From assembly GCA_963514095.1 (NCBI GenBank), contig OY741271.1, forward strand, positions 12,514,772 to 12,578,771: a stretch of 64,000 nt of DNA, written 5' to 3'. The DNA is from Eutrigla gurnardus. Its lineage: Eukaryota; Chordata; Actinopteri; Perciformes; Triglidae. The notes below the pieces were generated by a model. That model saw nothing but the letters and a program-made list of their open reading frames with translations. It made no database searches and was not told the DNA's origin. The position numbers and the translations under genes were made by a program. Below, piece by piece: positions 13,328 to 28,279 of this stretch (the first letter of the stretch is position 1; each line of letters starts with the position of its first letter).

Positions 13328-13879
13328 TAGGTCTCGTCCACACAATCCAAAACAATCTTTTTACCTCGGGTTTCCTTGGCATCGTTTCAAGAAAATATGC
13401 GTCCGAATCCATTGTAAACGACTCGCTGTAGTATATATTCAAGGGATATGTATGCCGCTGTTTCTGCTACAAAAATACACCAAAAACGGAGAAGAAGAGA
13501 CGGAGCATGAGCATAAGGCTTGCATGCTGTATACAAACCGAAGCCTTTTTAGCTTAGGAGCAGAATATTTTTCCCTACTAACCAAAAGCTCAATATCTGC
13601 TGCAGCACGATCACAAGCATGTAGGCCTCCATTGTTGTTGTTATGAGACGTCGGGGGCATAAGAAGTCAAAGGCTAGAGGGTCGAGGGGTGGGGAGATGA
13701 CATCATCATATGCGTATTTACCGTGTTCCACGGACACGAAATGCATGGGCAATGTTTTATTATTTTTCAACCTGGGAACCCCTGTCAACCTGTTTCAAAA
13801 AAGTGCGTTTACAGGCACCAAAAATGTGCACGACACAAATTTTACACACAAAAAAACATTTCCGGGGGGACATGGCCTA
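13328..13879. mobile_element. hAT-like MITE with TAGG-type ends
   Basis: The left end reads TAGGTCTCGTCCACAC and the right end reads GGGGGGACATGGCCTA, giving imperfect inverted termini of the type common in short fish hAT elements. The interior frames at 13045-13431 and 13643-14035 extend past the element and show no transposase motif. No target duplication was recognised. Confidence 0.5.
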
Positions 13880-14264
13880 AGTGTGTTTAAATGTCTAGAG
13901 GTGGAAGTTTGTGAATCAATCCCTGCTTGCATTTATCCTCTGGCACTGAAAGTTGTAATACCTTTAATAAAGAAAAGTAACCTAGAAAATGTAGTGCTCA
14001 ACAATTCAGCCAAGTTTAAAATATTTTTAGGTTAAATTATTGAGAAACTGTATATTTGGGGATTAGTTTTCTCTTTCACCAGCACTGAGACAGCATTAGT
14101 TAAAATATAGTTCACATGAGAATGGACATTTTATTTATGTATTTGGCAGGATCAGCACACAGCTTCTTAGCTGTACAAGAATTAGCTATAAGCTACAGAA
14201 ACACTATAACATCACTGTTCAGAAAAAAAACAAAAACAAAGGATAGTTTGACATGGATGAGAAG

Positions 14265-14530
14265 AACCTGAAGTGTTGCTTTGGAAACAGTGGGTCATGA
14301 CATCCTTACTACAGAAGTGTGCTGGGCTCTCTGGCTCAGTTTTAGATTGGTTTAGGACTCATCGACTGTTAGGGACTTTTTTGTCTCCCAGCAGTCCTTG
14401 GCAGACGTTACCATAACGTGGGGTTCCTCAAAGCTCCGTCCTGAGACCTGCGTTGTTCAGTCTATATGTTGCCACTGGGAAATATCACACAGGATTCATT
14501 TTCATAGTTCCTTATCAACCAATGACATCA
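14265..14530 (+). mobile_element. L2-like LINE reverse-transcriptase fragment
   Basis: Conceptual translation, allowing frame changes, gives a run like LSGSVLDWFRTH followed by a stretch resembling the GVPQGS-VLGP motif and LPLGNI. That corresponds to the catalytic-core region of L2/CR1-clade reverse transcriptases. It is 5'- and 3'-truncated, carries frame disruptions and the QGS motif is degraded, so it is a dead remnant. Confidence 0.7.
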
Positions 14531-17500
14531 GCCCTCTGACTTGCTCCGATATTGATGAAATTCAGTACCCACATTGCCCTCATCATTTTGGACAGATTTG
14601 ACATTGGCGTTGACATTGTTATTAACGGTGGAAGCCGGCCATTTTGAAATATATGTCTTTTTCATGTCCTGACCACAGGAAGTCAACTGTGTGACAAAGA
14701 TCATCCAATTCACATTAAATTTACTCGGTGGTCTCCACATGATATACAACAACATGATGTATGATTAGTGTGTTCTCTCGCACCACACAGTGGATACTGT
14801 GCACAAAACGTGCTATATAAATAAATAAAATATAAAAGTATTATTGCTTGCCAACGATATATATAATTACAGATTTGTGTTGCTAGCACGATCAGTTCAA
14901 TTTTATCCAACATCTAAACCACCAGTCAAACTGTTCTCTCTTTATCTGCCATCCATTCTCACAATTTCTTCCATGCAGTCCCTTTTCAGAGAAAACAGGA
15001 AAAGCAGATACTGCAGCATTTAATTAATCCGGCATGTTTTTGTCCTGTGGTGAAGCAGACAGAGTCAATCAATTAGATCCCTACTATTTAATTTGTTCAT
15101 CGCCGCTCCAGACAGAACATTATACAAAGCCAAGTCTGGCCCTACTTAATATGTCCACCTGTTCACTAAAGCTAAAAGGTTCCCACCACAAAATGTCAAA
15201 ACCTTTCCTCTGTTCAATTCTGCCTGTGCCCTTCTGTCAAATGTAAGAGTCGCTTGGCGATTATGATCTTGTTTAACATCCAACACTTGCCTTTGGAAAA
15301 TGTGTTATTGATTTGTCACAGCGCTGCAAAAACAGCAGAAATACTTACCCGTTAGCTTGTTGAGTGTGTCAACACGAGGACAAGCTGGACTTTTGGACGA
15401 CTCTGCACTAACAGATAGTTCCTCTCTGATTCTTCGGTGTCCGATCCTCCTGCAGAGGTCCAGAGTGAAGCCAAGCAACGGACCAACAAGGCGACCCACA
15501 TTCAGGAATGTTTTTTTTGTGGTTGAATTTGTTTTAAGCTCACAAGAAGTACATTGGAATGCGATTTTAGTCACTGTGGGGCTGTCTGAAGGTCTCACAC
15601 AATGGCAATCAATTGCCGTGTCATTAAGACGCAGTCGCACTGTACCGGACCACAAATTATCAGAACGAAAACAGCATTTGGATTGATTGAGAGATTTGCC
15701 CCATGCACTCACCTGTAAAAGAGTCCATCCTTTATCCCTGAGGTGCGGAAGGGGGCAATTGAATTACCTCCCACCTCTCTGGCCCATAGCGAGTGATATG
15801 GGACTGGATTCCATTACACAAACTATCTTACCCAGACCGCGGCCTATCTAAACCTCATATCCCTGACAACACTCCATACATCAGCCACAGGCTAATACTC
15901 TCTAATAGGCGGGAGCATCACCCACAGATTTACCATATGACCCGCCTCGCTTTCTCACTCACAACAACCACTGTCCTCGCTCATACTTCTCGCACTTTCT
16001 GTGTGTTTCATCTTTCTTTCTCCTGTTATAGCCAGATAAAAGTATCAAATAACAGTAAATGCATCAGAATACAGAAAATGACATAAGGAAGGACCCTCAG
16101 ACACGCATGATAGCACGGAATATCAAAAAGTTCACAAAAAACAACTTCAAACTGAATGAATGGTCAGATTTGTGATCTTGTGTATCCAGTCTTCGGTTCC
16201 GGTTGGCTCAAGAGCAATATCTATCAAGAGTCTGTTAACATTAGCCACCATAAGCTACCAGACATTCTGGTCCAAATGAGGCTGTTGCAGCAAAACCACT
16301 GAGTCTATGTTTGACAAACCATTGCCTTTGTAAAATGAAAAAAAGAGCAATGTAGAAATCAGATTTATATTTTGCTTGGTGTTAAACGTTGGTATTAAAT
16401 TGCTGTTTTGGTGTCACTTTGGTAATTATTTGGCCTTTGCTGTCTGTGTGCCAGTAAGTGTGAAATACATAAAAATGTGCACATGGCATATTTTTCCTGC
16501 CCCCAAACCATCCCTCTTCTCCCCCTTCTCCTCTTTTTGTATTCCTCCCCTTCTCTCCTCTCTCATTCCCCAGATTCTTCTGCTTCCTTCCAAATGTACA
16601 CGCCTCTCTCCCCCCCCTCCTCCTCTCTTTCTCCCCCCTCTCTCTCTGTGAGAACATCAAAGGGCTGTGTCAGTACCAAAGCTCTGCTCAACAGTGGAGT
16701 GGTTGACCTTGGACGCTCGCTAACAACCCTGGATAAAGGGAGAGCGAAAAGAGAAAGAGACGATGAAAAGACAAAGTGAAAGAGAGAGAGAGGGAGGGGA
16801 GAGCGAGGGATCACATACATGCAGGAATGCTAACCGATCTTAAGACAAAAATCTGTGAGGCTCAGAGTGCTGTTTACTGTAAACACACAAATCAATTAAA
16901 TCCACAGAAAATCTGTTTGCAAATATCGGAACTTTTCAGGAAGTGATTGATTGTGCTAAAAGAATGCAGCTGTCACTGTCCAAAACATTATTTTCCTGAA
17001 TAGAGCAGAAAAAATATCTACTTCACAATGAGGCTGTAAGTTTACATTTAAAAAATAAAATGTAAATCAGTAGTTTAGAAAGAACATTCAGCATTAACTC
17101 GTTTCTCTAATCTCTATTGATATTCATGGTCAAATAATTACAGCTATATCGTGAAGTAACGGTCCAGACAACAAAACTTCAACGTTAGCAAACTCAGTGG
17201 GCTTTCATTTAAATGCTGGGTGAAGTCTAAAGTCTAACTAAGTGTGTGATAACTATGTGATAATTAGCAAAAGCAGTTTGCTATGTTAGCACATAAAATC
17301 TGTTTGCTATGTTCAAACATAACTTTTTACTTTAGTTCATGCGCGAAACACTCTGCTTGCCACATTACCCATTATTTAATTAAATTAGAGCCCAGTGAAT
17401 CATAATACTGATAACGTTACTTCAATAAACAGCGGCAAAATAATTAACAATGTTTATATAATCGCATCCGGACTTCCCTAGTTGTAAGCAGCCTATAAGT

Positions 17501-18049
17501 AAGTATAAATAGTAAGTAAGCATAAAAAGTTGTAAATTAACAAGTTCTTGAGTTTGTGTTGGCCTGCCCCCCGCTGCTGGAAAGAAATCCTAGAGGAAAC
17601 ACTGCAATAAACAACAGCTTGATATACGATTGAAAATAAGATTGAAATATAGTCAATTATAGTAAATTCATTCAGCTTAACGAAAGAAGACTTGGCAAAT
17701 ATCACCGTCAAAACAAACCTCCGCAAACATTCAGAGGGCAGGTTTGGTTAAAACGAGTGCCCAAATCTCTCTGCACTCAAGGATTCCACCTGACACAGAC
17801 AACGCTGGAGCGCTTGCATCTGAGTTGCATCATTAAAAAGTAATACACACACAACCACGCTTATGTACACACATACATGCATTTTTTTCTGTATACTTCC
17901 TATTGCATGTTACAGTTAATAGTTACAAAATGTAGCGATGCACCGAAAACACACACAAACACACACTCAGCCGCACATGAAATCCTGAATCATAAATAAT
18001 GCACCTACAGACACGAACAAGGCAAAAAGTATGAGGTTAGTGTTCTGCA

Positions 18050-18058
<9 letters not shown>
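14531..18058. other. Non-coding stretch, no gene recognised
   Basis: Mostly AT-rich. A pyrimidine-rich tract at 16500-16650 is followed by a purine-rich tract at 16735-16810. The 135-codon minus-strand frame at 15305-15712 overlaps a possible splice-donor context near 15350 but matches no family I recognise. Confidence 0.45.

Positions 18059-18140
<82 letters not shown>
18059..18140. repeat. (GT)n microsatellite
   Basis: A pure GT array preceded by (TA)4 and followed directly by the second copy of the 37-bp dispersed repeat. Confidence 0.97.
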
Positions 18141-18141
<1 letters not shown>

Positions 18142-18143
<2 letters not shown>

Positions 18144-18178
18144 GTCCATCAGGGGTATTGGGGGCCTGAATCTGCAGC
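18142..18178. repeat. GT-array-associated dispersed repeat, copy 2
   Basis: Matches 11509-11545 over 37 bases with two differences, and again lies immediately 3' of a GT array. Confidence 0.85.
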
Positions 18179-21616
<3,438 letters not shown>

Positions 21617-21624
21617 TACTAAAT

Positions 21625-22577
21625 TAGCGATTCTAAAATGGGGCCGGTACTGCCCCCCAGGGGGCATTAAGAGAACGTCGGGGGGCACTGGAAGCAGTAT
21701 TTTTGAAAAGGGTTTAGTCATTTGAAGACACAGTTTCACAACTTTATCATTAGACTTGCTTTTATCACTGTCATCTGAAGTTTTTTTCAACGAGGCTTTC
21801 CCGGTTAAACACAAGGCTTTTTTTTTTCCTGAATCGCTTTACATGAAACTAAGCTTTGACTCATCCAGAGAGTTTCATACAGGGAAGACTACCACATTAC
21901 CAGAGTAAAGAGCAATAACCTAATGCACAGCAGGCTATAGGGCAGTTACATTTTTGTCAATTATGACTCATTCGTATTAAAACTTTATACTTCTCAGAGA
22001 ACACATAGGTATATGTTTAGAATGTGCAGAAAGTAGGGCTGGTGGTGTAGTGGGTAGCACTGTCACCTCACAGCAAACGAGTCCCGGGTTCGATTCCCAG
22101 TTCGGGCTGCTTCTGTGTGGAGTTTTCATGTTCTCCCCATGTAAGCATGGGTTCTCTCCGGGTTCTCCGGCTTCCTCCCACAGTCTAAAGACATGCAGGA
22201 TGGGGATAGGTTCATTAAGTAGGTGTGAATGTGAGAGTCTGTCTCTGTAAGGCAGCCCTGTGATAGACTGGCGACCTGTCCAGGGTTTACCCTGCCTTCG
22301 TCCAATGACAGCTGATCGGCTCCAACCTCCCCCGCGACCCTGAATACAGGATAAGCGGTAGACGATGGATGGATGAGTTTGTAAATTAATTAAAATCCAT
22401 TGAGAACAGCTGTGGTTTGCACATTTAAAGAATTTATTCCCTGAAACCCAAACAAAAGGTAATATTCAGGGGAGGCAATTAGCCTACATTTAAACTGAAG
22501 GGGGGCAGTAAGGTGCCAGGATAATTGATAGAGAGGCTTTTTAATGGCACTGGCCCATAAAAGGTTGAGAACCACTG
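21625..22577. mobile_element. hAT-like MITE, interrupted by a SINE
   Basis: The left terminus TAGCGATTCTAAAATGGGG pairs with the reverse complement of the right terminus (GGTTGAGAACCACTG), the CAGTGGTTCTCAA-type end of fish Charlie-like hAT elements. The flanks TACTAAAT (21617-21624) and CGCTAAAT (22578-22585) fit a diverged 8-bp target duplication. A GGGGGC-rich motif follows the left end. The SINE at 22035-22376 sits inside, so the MITE is the older insertion. It has no coding capacity. Confidence 0.75.
22035..22376 (+). mobile_element. tRNA-derived SINE
   Basis: The 5' head has an A-box-like TGGTGTAGTGG and a B-box GGTTCGATTCC, as in an RNA polymerase III promoter inside a tRNA-like sequence. 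The body has the familiar fish string GTTCTCCCCATGTAAGC and CTCCGGCTTCCTCCCACAG. The 3' tail, CGCGACCCTGAATACAGG then ATAAGCGG, ends in GGAT repeats and resembles an L2-type LINE tail, which would explain trans-mobilisation. It is near full length and sits inside a hAT-like MITE. Confidence 0.88.
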
Positions 22578-22585
22578 CGCTAAAT

Positions 22586-24749
22586 GAAGTCAAATTTATT
22601 TGAATCTTTGATCCCATCAAATCAATAAAGTCAGCTTTAGGTCATTAATCCGGAATACAGAGCATATTTGCCTCCACACGACTCAATATGGAGACGACTG
22701 AGCCGGCAGATAGCAGCTAACGGTGCTCAGAGCATGAATAGTGCAAACAACAACACTGACAGAGCCAACAGTGTTTACCTGGGGAGGAAACTGGAGGCTG
22801 GCCATTGCATCTCCATGACGACGCTGTAGATCAGGACGGTGTTATCAGCAGTAACCTCTGTATGAGCGCAGTGCAGAGCAGCGTTCAGGTTACAACACTC
22901 AAAGGGAAAGTGAATTCATTTTCTGCTCAGGTGGACAAAACTAATCTTTTTTACTAATAAATTATACTCTGAATATCAAATTTAGCATTTTAAGTATCAA
23001 TAAAAAAGTGTTTTCCCTTCAGGTTTCACTCCCACACTAACACCAGAGCTCAGAAGCTCCATACACGGCATGGTTTAACTGCTAAAGCACTAATGGAAGG
23101 GGTTGCTAATTAATTAAGAGAAAATGTTTTTCATTTTTACGATTTTTTTCTCACTTTCACGGCTTTCAAGTTGACAGTATATTTCCTGTTCTTCCCCTCT
23201 CCCTCTTTTAGCTCTGCAGTACAGACAAAGTTAAACTGTTAAATGAGTTTCATGTCCATACATTATATATAAATGACACACATACATAAACATATATATA
23301 ATCCTTATGATGTGTGAGCATATTTGCTTGCATGTCTGCCCCGCCCTGGGTGTGGGCCAGAGGTGCTGATTGCCAGTTGACCGCAGGGGCTATTTTAAGG
23401 CCCGGTTTAATTTGCGGTGATTGATTGTGATAATTAATTTGCCGTAGGTAGATGATTGTGGTAATTAATTTGCTGCAGCTTGATGATTAAGGGTTGCTGG
23501 TGTCCCGTTGTGACCAGCACAGTTTGGCCGATTAGCTCCTTCGCTGCCACATCCATTTATATTTAGAGTGCACCCTCGTTCGCAGAGTAGCAGGGGCCCC
23601 ACGCTCTCCCAACGCATGTGACCTCAACAGGAAAAACTTTGGGCCAACTACAGTCAGACGGAATAGATAACTCTGACCCTGCAAATGAGAAACTATACGC
23701 GCAACCGGAATCTCAACTCAGAAATGTACACACATTAATCAAAAGCTGGATAAAATGCACCCATGTGAATTTTGTTTTAATCTCTTTTCCATTCAATTAT
23801 AGTTTCCATGTATTCTTTCGATATAATGTATTCCTATATTACAACACAGGATCTTGGAGGTCTGGACGGTGAGATAGCAGAAATATTGCTCTTTCTATCC
23901 TTCATTTGCCTCGTATTCCCCACAGACTCCGCAGGATTGGCGAGGTGGAGAGCTACTCCAACCAAATGAGACTCTGCTGCTCAAATGAGAACAAATGGCT
24001 TTTCTAACGGCGGTATTATTAAACACACAGCACTGGTGTTTCAAACGCATTAGTGGGACTGATATGAAGTTGTTCGGCTGACTGGTGGAAACAATGAACT
24101 CTGGCTAACGTTATTAATCGGAATCATAAATCTATTTCTCATCTGGTCTATCAAATAATGAGGTAGGGGAAACCAAGCAAGGTTTTTCCATTAAACTGTG
24201 GAATACCACACAGGAGCGTTAATGTTCGCACAGACACACACATTCACACACAATACGAAAGAGAGCGGGTAAAATGGAAATCAAAATGGGAAACAGTGGA
24301 GGGGGAGTAGGGTTTTTTTTTTAAACATCTTTATGTAGGAAATTAATTTATGCATGGCCCAAGATGGACTGGGTTTATTGGTTTCTTTATTCTGAAATGG
24401 ATTTCAATGGGGAGTGAAGGAGAAAAACGGAGAGGGAATTCTCCATTTGCATCAGGAAACTGTGTGAGGCGTGTTTAAAATGCTGTAATGAGATTAGAGC
24501 ATTTTGATTATCAGCCTTTGCAGGCTGCAAGGAAAACATCTCTAACAACAAATGAATCATTAGCAAGGAGGGTAAAAAAAAAGAAAGAAACGTAATTTAC
24601 TAGACTAACAAGCACTACAACACTCCATGAGGAAGAGTGTCATCACAAGCACCTACTGCTGTCTGCTCAGGGTTTGTACTTCTGCGCGTGACTAGTCCCA
24701 ATCTGTGCGAGCTCTCAAGCTGAAACAGTCCAATGCATATCCAAATGAG

Positions 24750-24753
<4 letters not shown>
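22586..24753. other. Non-coding stretch, no gene recognised
   Basis: No coding exon is seen. The block 23340-23600 is described separately as a candidate regulatory element. Confidence 0.45.
23380..23600. promoter_or_regulatory. Candidate conserved non-coding element with duplicated homeodomain-type sites
   Basis: A unique-looking block in which TGATTGTG, then A or G, then TAATTAATTTGC occurs at 23422-23442 and again at 23453-23473, a 31-bp spacing. TAATTA is the core of many homeodomain sites and TGATTG resembles TALE/PBX-type sites. No expression or conservation evidence is available, so the regulatory role is inference from motif density. Confidence 0.3.

Positions 24754-24810
<57 letters not shown>
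24754..24810. repeat. (GT)n microsatellite
   Basis: A GT array of about 57 bases ending in ACACACAT, so the 3' edge could fold back on the array. Confidence 0.95.
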
Positions 24811-24812
<2 letters not shown>

Positions 24813-25539
24813 ACACATATACACTGTAAAACATCAGTAAGAACACCGTGAATTCAACTATTCTTCTTTCATGAACCTAATCTAAGTTTTATTCATTTAA
24901 ATTAATTATTTTCAGGCCACACGACTTGAAATAATAAGTCAAGTAAATAATAATAAATAATTCATGTACTGCCGAGAGTTCACTCAACTCACTAAATTAC
25001 GTTTCTCAAGAAACCCGATTAGCGTGTTAACAGACTTCCGAGCATGCATTGTTTGATGGACACTTGCTGTGTCTCCGATGCATATTACATTTTTTGTTTT
25101 TTTACTAATTAAAACAATGCAAATCACATAGAAGATTACTGAATTTGAGCAGCTTACACTACACCAACATGGAAATGGAAAGCAATAAACCATCATAATG
25201 TTCATCAGCGCGACTGGACGGTTGTTGTTTTCACCTTAATATCTGAAGGTTATTGTTTGTTTGCCATGTCTTCTCAAGTTCTGTCATCTCTTACAGTTTT
25301 AAGTTGAACCAGCTTAATATTATTTACAGGGCAGGTGAAAGAAGCCTCAAGAGAGACAGGATGTATACGGAATTAAATCAGTGTAACAGAAAATGTTTAT
25401 TTTTTGTGAAAATGATCACACACTCTGTATTAAAGATCAGTCCAAGACCTTGTTTTAGGGCAAGATGTGTCTTTATAATCCACAGCAGAATATTGATACT
25501 ACTTGTCCCAGAAATATGATGACATTTTTGATGATGACG

Positions 25540-25960
25540 GTTTTGGTAACCCCTTGACCTTTCATCTAGCACCACCATCAGGTCAAGAGTCTCCTGCCAC
25601 AGTAGTGACACTCTAAAGCTGAACTACCCTACCGAACACCCTACTACAAATTTAGCACAAATTTAACTGTTGACCTGATGTGAGAAGGTCGGGTACCACC
25701 AAATGTCATGGCAACCCATCCAGTAGCTGTTGAGACATTTCATTCTAACCCAAAAATGCTTTTTTGTTTTTTGTTTGTTTTGTTTTTGTTTTGTTTTTTT
25801 GCTGTTGGGAGATCAGCTCAAGTCAAAAGGAGTCTGTGACCAATGAGGGCATTCGCAAAACATTCCTATCTATCCAGCTGTTGTGGAGATATTATACTAT
25901 ACTTATATACTTGATCTAGTGACCTTTCCTCTTGTATCACAATAAGGCCACAATGTTTAC
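25540..25960. repeat. Diverged fish interspersed repeat
   Basis: Contains strings I associate with a common dispersed teleost repeat: TTGACCTTTCATCTAGCACC, ATGTCATGGCAACCCATCC and a GTTGAGACATTTCA stretch. The class is unknown to me. A T/G-rich simple tract (25760-25800) interrupts it. Confidence 0.45.
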
Positions 25961-26009
25961 TTTTACATAAACAAAATATAAACATCTAATAAGGTAGATG
26001 GATCAATTA

Positions 26010-26426
26010 CGGTCGTATGAAATCCATTTTATTTTTTCCCAAAATCCGTGTTTTCTGCTTTAATTTTTCTAAATTCTGTGTTTTACAATTTTATAGCATT
26101 TTTATGGCTTAATTTTTATAGCAAAAATAATAAATTTACTGAAGAAACAGTCTAGTAGTTTCTAATTCCTTGTCAGAGACCATACAAATGTTCATAAATA
26201 TACAAATGCAATCATTTATGTCAACTTTCACCACGTCTAAAGTCAGCGAATCTGTCGATCCACTCGCCGCTATTTACGTTGCACTTTCAGTTGTGAATCA
26301 GTTCCTTTCTGGAAGTTTCTTATGTGAGATTCTGTTTGTAGCTCATCACACGGATTCTTGTTGAGTTATTCTTATGTTGACAAAACTCAGAGAAAAGTTA
26401 TAATAAACATCTTCGACATGACATGA

Positions 26427-26512
<86 letters not shown>

Positions 26513-26770
26513 TGCGTGTGTGTGTGTGTGTTTGTCAGCCCCTCCCCTCGGTGAAACAGACAGCAGAGACGCTGGAAAACACAGTAGAGACTCTTGTTTT
26601 TATTCATTTTCTTTCGGCTCATGTGCTGTGACAAACGCTTATGTCAGGGAAAACCCTGATTTTTATACATTGTATGCAGATTTTGACAAATTCCACGATA
26701 TTCCACATTTTACAGTTGATTCTGCGATACCGTCTGTGTTTTTCCGCAGAAATCATAGGGCCCTAAACGG
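26010..26770. repeat. Probable MITE-like repeat with internal GT array
   Basis: Left sequence GTATGAAATCC and right sequence AAATCATAGGGCCCTA resemble the ends of a common fish repeat that begins and ends around AGGGCCCTATGA. The interior is rich in TTTTTAT and CCGTGTTTT-type motifs, also typical. A GT array (26433-26531) lies within. Boundaries are approximate. Confidence 0.35.
26433..26531. repeat. (GT)n microsatellite with GCGC interruption
   Basis: A GT array of about 98 bases with GCGCGTGCGT near the 3' end. Confidence 0.96.
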
Positions 26771-27396
26771 CTTAATGAGGGTGAACCTTATCCATTCTGG
26801 ACACTACTTGCCATCCTCAGGCCAAACTGCCAACATTGTGCAGAGAATATTTCACGGTCCTATTTGTAAAATGAACCTTTCAAAGCAAAACTGAGTCACA
26901 TATTTGTATGCAATAAACTCCTCCTTTGACCTGCACTCTGCTTAAGTCTAATTAATTTGGATGAAGATGGGAACACTGCATTGATGTGTTTTGTGTTAGG
27001 TATCTGAGAGGTTGCTAGAACATCAAAGCCTGCAAAATATCCCTTTAAATATAACTCTTCTCACCATGTTGGAGAATTCAGCACGAGTCGATATTTGCCA
27101 CCTTTATGAAGCTCCTGGGAAAAATTGTTATGCCTGAATCGGGCCTGCATATGAAACCGACTCTGGATTCTGGATTAGCATTTAATTTGAGTGAACTTCA
27201 TGTGCAAATGCCATTTGCCTTTGTTTCAAAGCGGCTGTTTTTTTTCACCAAATCATGAGAAAAATGTCAGAATCCTCTGACTTATGTGTGCAAAATACCA
27301 TCTGTTCACGGTCCGTACGAATAACTCCAAATCAGTTCAGGAAAATATAAAAAGTCAGGAGATAGTACTGAGTGAAACACACGTGCATAGATGGAT

Positions 27397-27398
<2 letters not shown>

Positions 27399-27483
<85 letters not shown>
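27399..27483. repeat. (CA)n microsatellite
   Basis: An uninterrupted CA array of about 84 bases. Confidence 0.97.
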
Positions 27484-27484
<1 letters not shown>

Positions 27485-27584
27485 CTTGATGAGGCTGTTA
27501 TGATTAATGGAGGTGAAAATCACTTGCAATAGAAGAAGCCCATTTGACTCCCCTAACTCCTTCAACGCACACATATCACACGCT

Positions 27585-27740
27585 GAGAGCTCAGCCCTCG
27601 GTGCTTAATGGAGCCCTCATATGGGTTATTGATCGGGCAGACCGCAGCTAGATTAATTTATTCTCCCAATCAAGCTTTAATTAATAGCAGGACACTGGTA
27701 AGACCTCCATTAAAACGCGTGGTCATTACTCACAACAGGA
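27585..27740. promoter_or_regulatory. Candidate conserved non-coding element
   Basis: A non-repetitive block with clustered ATTAATTTATT, TTTAATTAATAG, GGGTTATTGATCGG and TTAATGG motifs, a composition typical of vertebrate developmental enhancers. It has no coding potential. Regulatory function is inference only. Confidence 0.25.
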
Positions 27741-28228
27741 ACATAGAGGAAACCAATAATCAAAACATGGCTGATTCTCCCCATCCAGTGCTTCAGTAGA
27801 ACCAAGGACACTATGTGTTGTTTAACTTAAACAAAGTATTTAAAGCAAACTGAGGGGGGAAGTTGACTTTGCTCTTGTTTGAGAAAGACATACTAACAAA
27901 CAGAAATAAAAAAGACAGATATATAATACAGCAATAAATAAATAAATAACTGCAACACATGTATTCTCAAACATGCATAGAGTGACTGTGAGGATGAGTG
28001 GAAAGAGAGGAGGAAGGTGGGGCAGGATGGGGAGGGAGGGAGGGGGAAACAGGCAGCTGAGAGGCTGAAATGTGAAAGCTGGAAGATTTGCCAGACTGCA
28101 TTCAGCAGACCATAAATCTCTCATGTTGCTGCCCATGCTCAGAACGATTATGCTAAAAGTGGATATTGGACCTCTCCCTGAAGTTGGTGCCATTAGCAGG
28201 CAGGAAGTAAACACTTAGACACGCACAG

Positions 28229-28231
<3 letters not shown>

Positions 28232-28276
<45 letters not shown>
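28232..28276. repeat. (GA)n microsatellite
   Basis: A pure AG array of about 44 bases. Confidence 0.96.

Positions 28277-28279
<3 letters not shown>

Noticed and set aside
22035..22107. Possible tRNA gene with A and B boxes
   Set aside because: The tRNA-like head continues into a SINE body and LINE-like tail, and the cloverleaf pairing is poor. It is annotated as a SINE.
24820..25160. Second CACTGTAAAA-ended MITE
   Set aside because: The left end (CACTGTAAAACATCAG) resembles the element at 29941, but no matching right end could be located.
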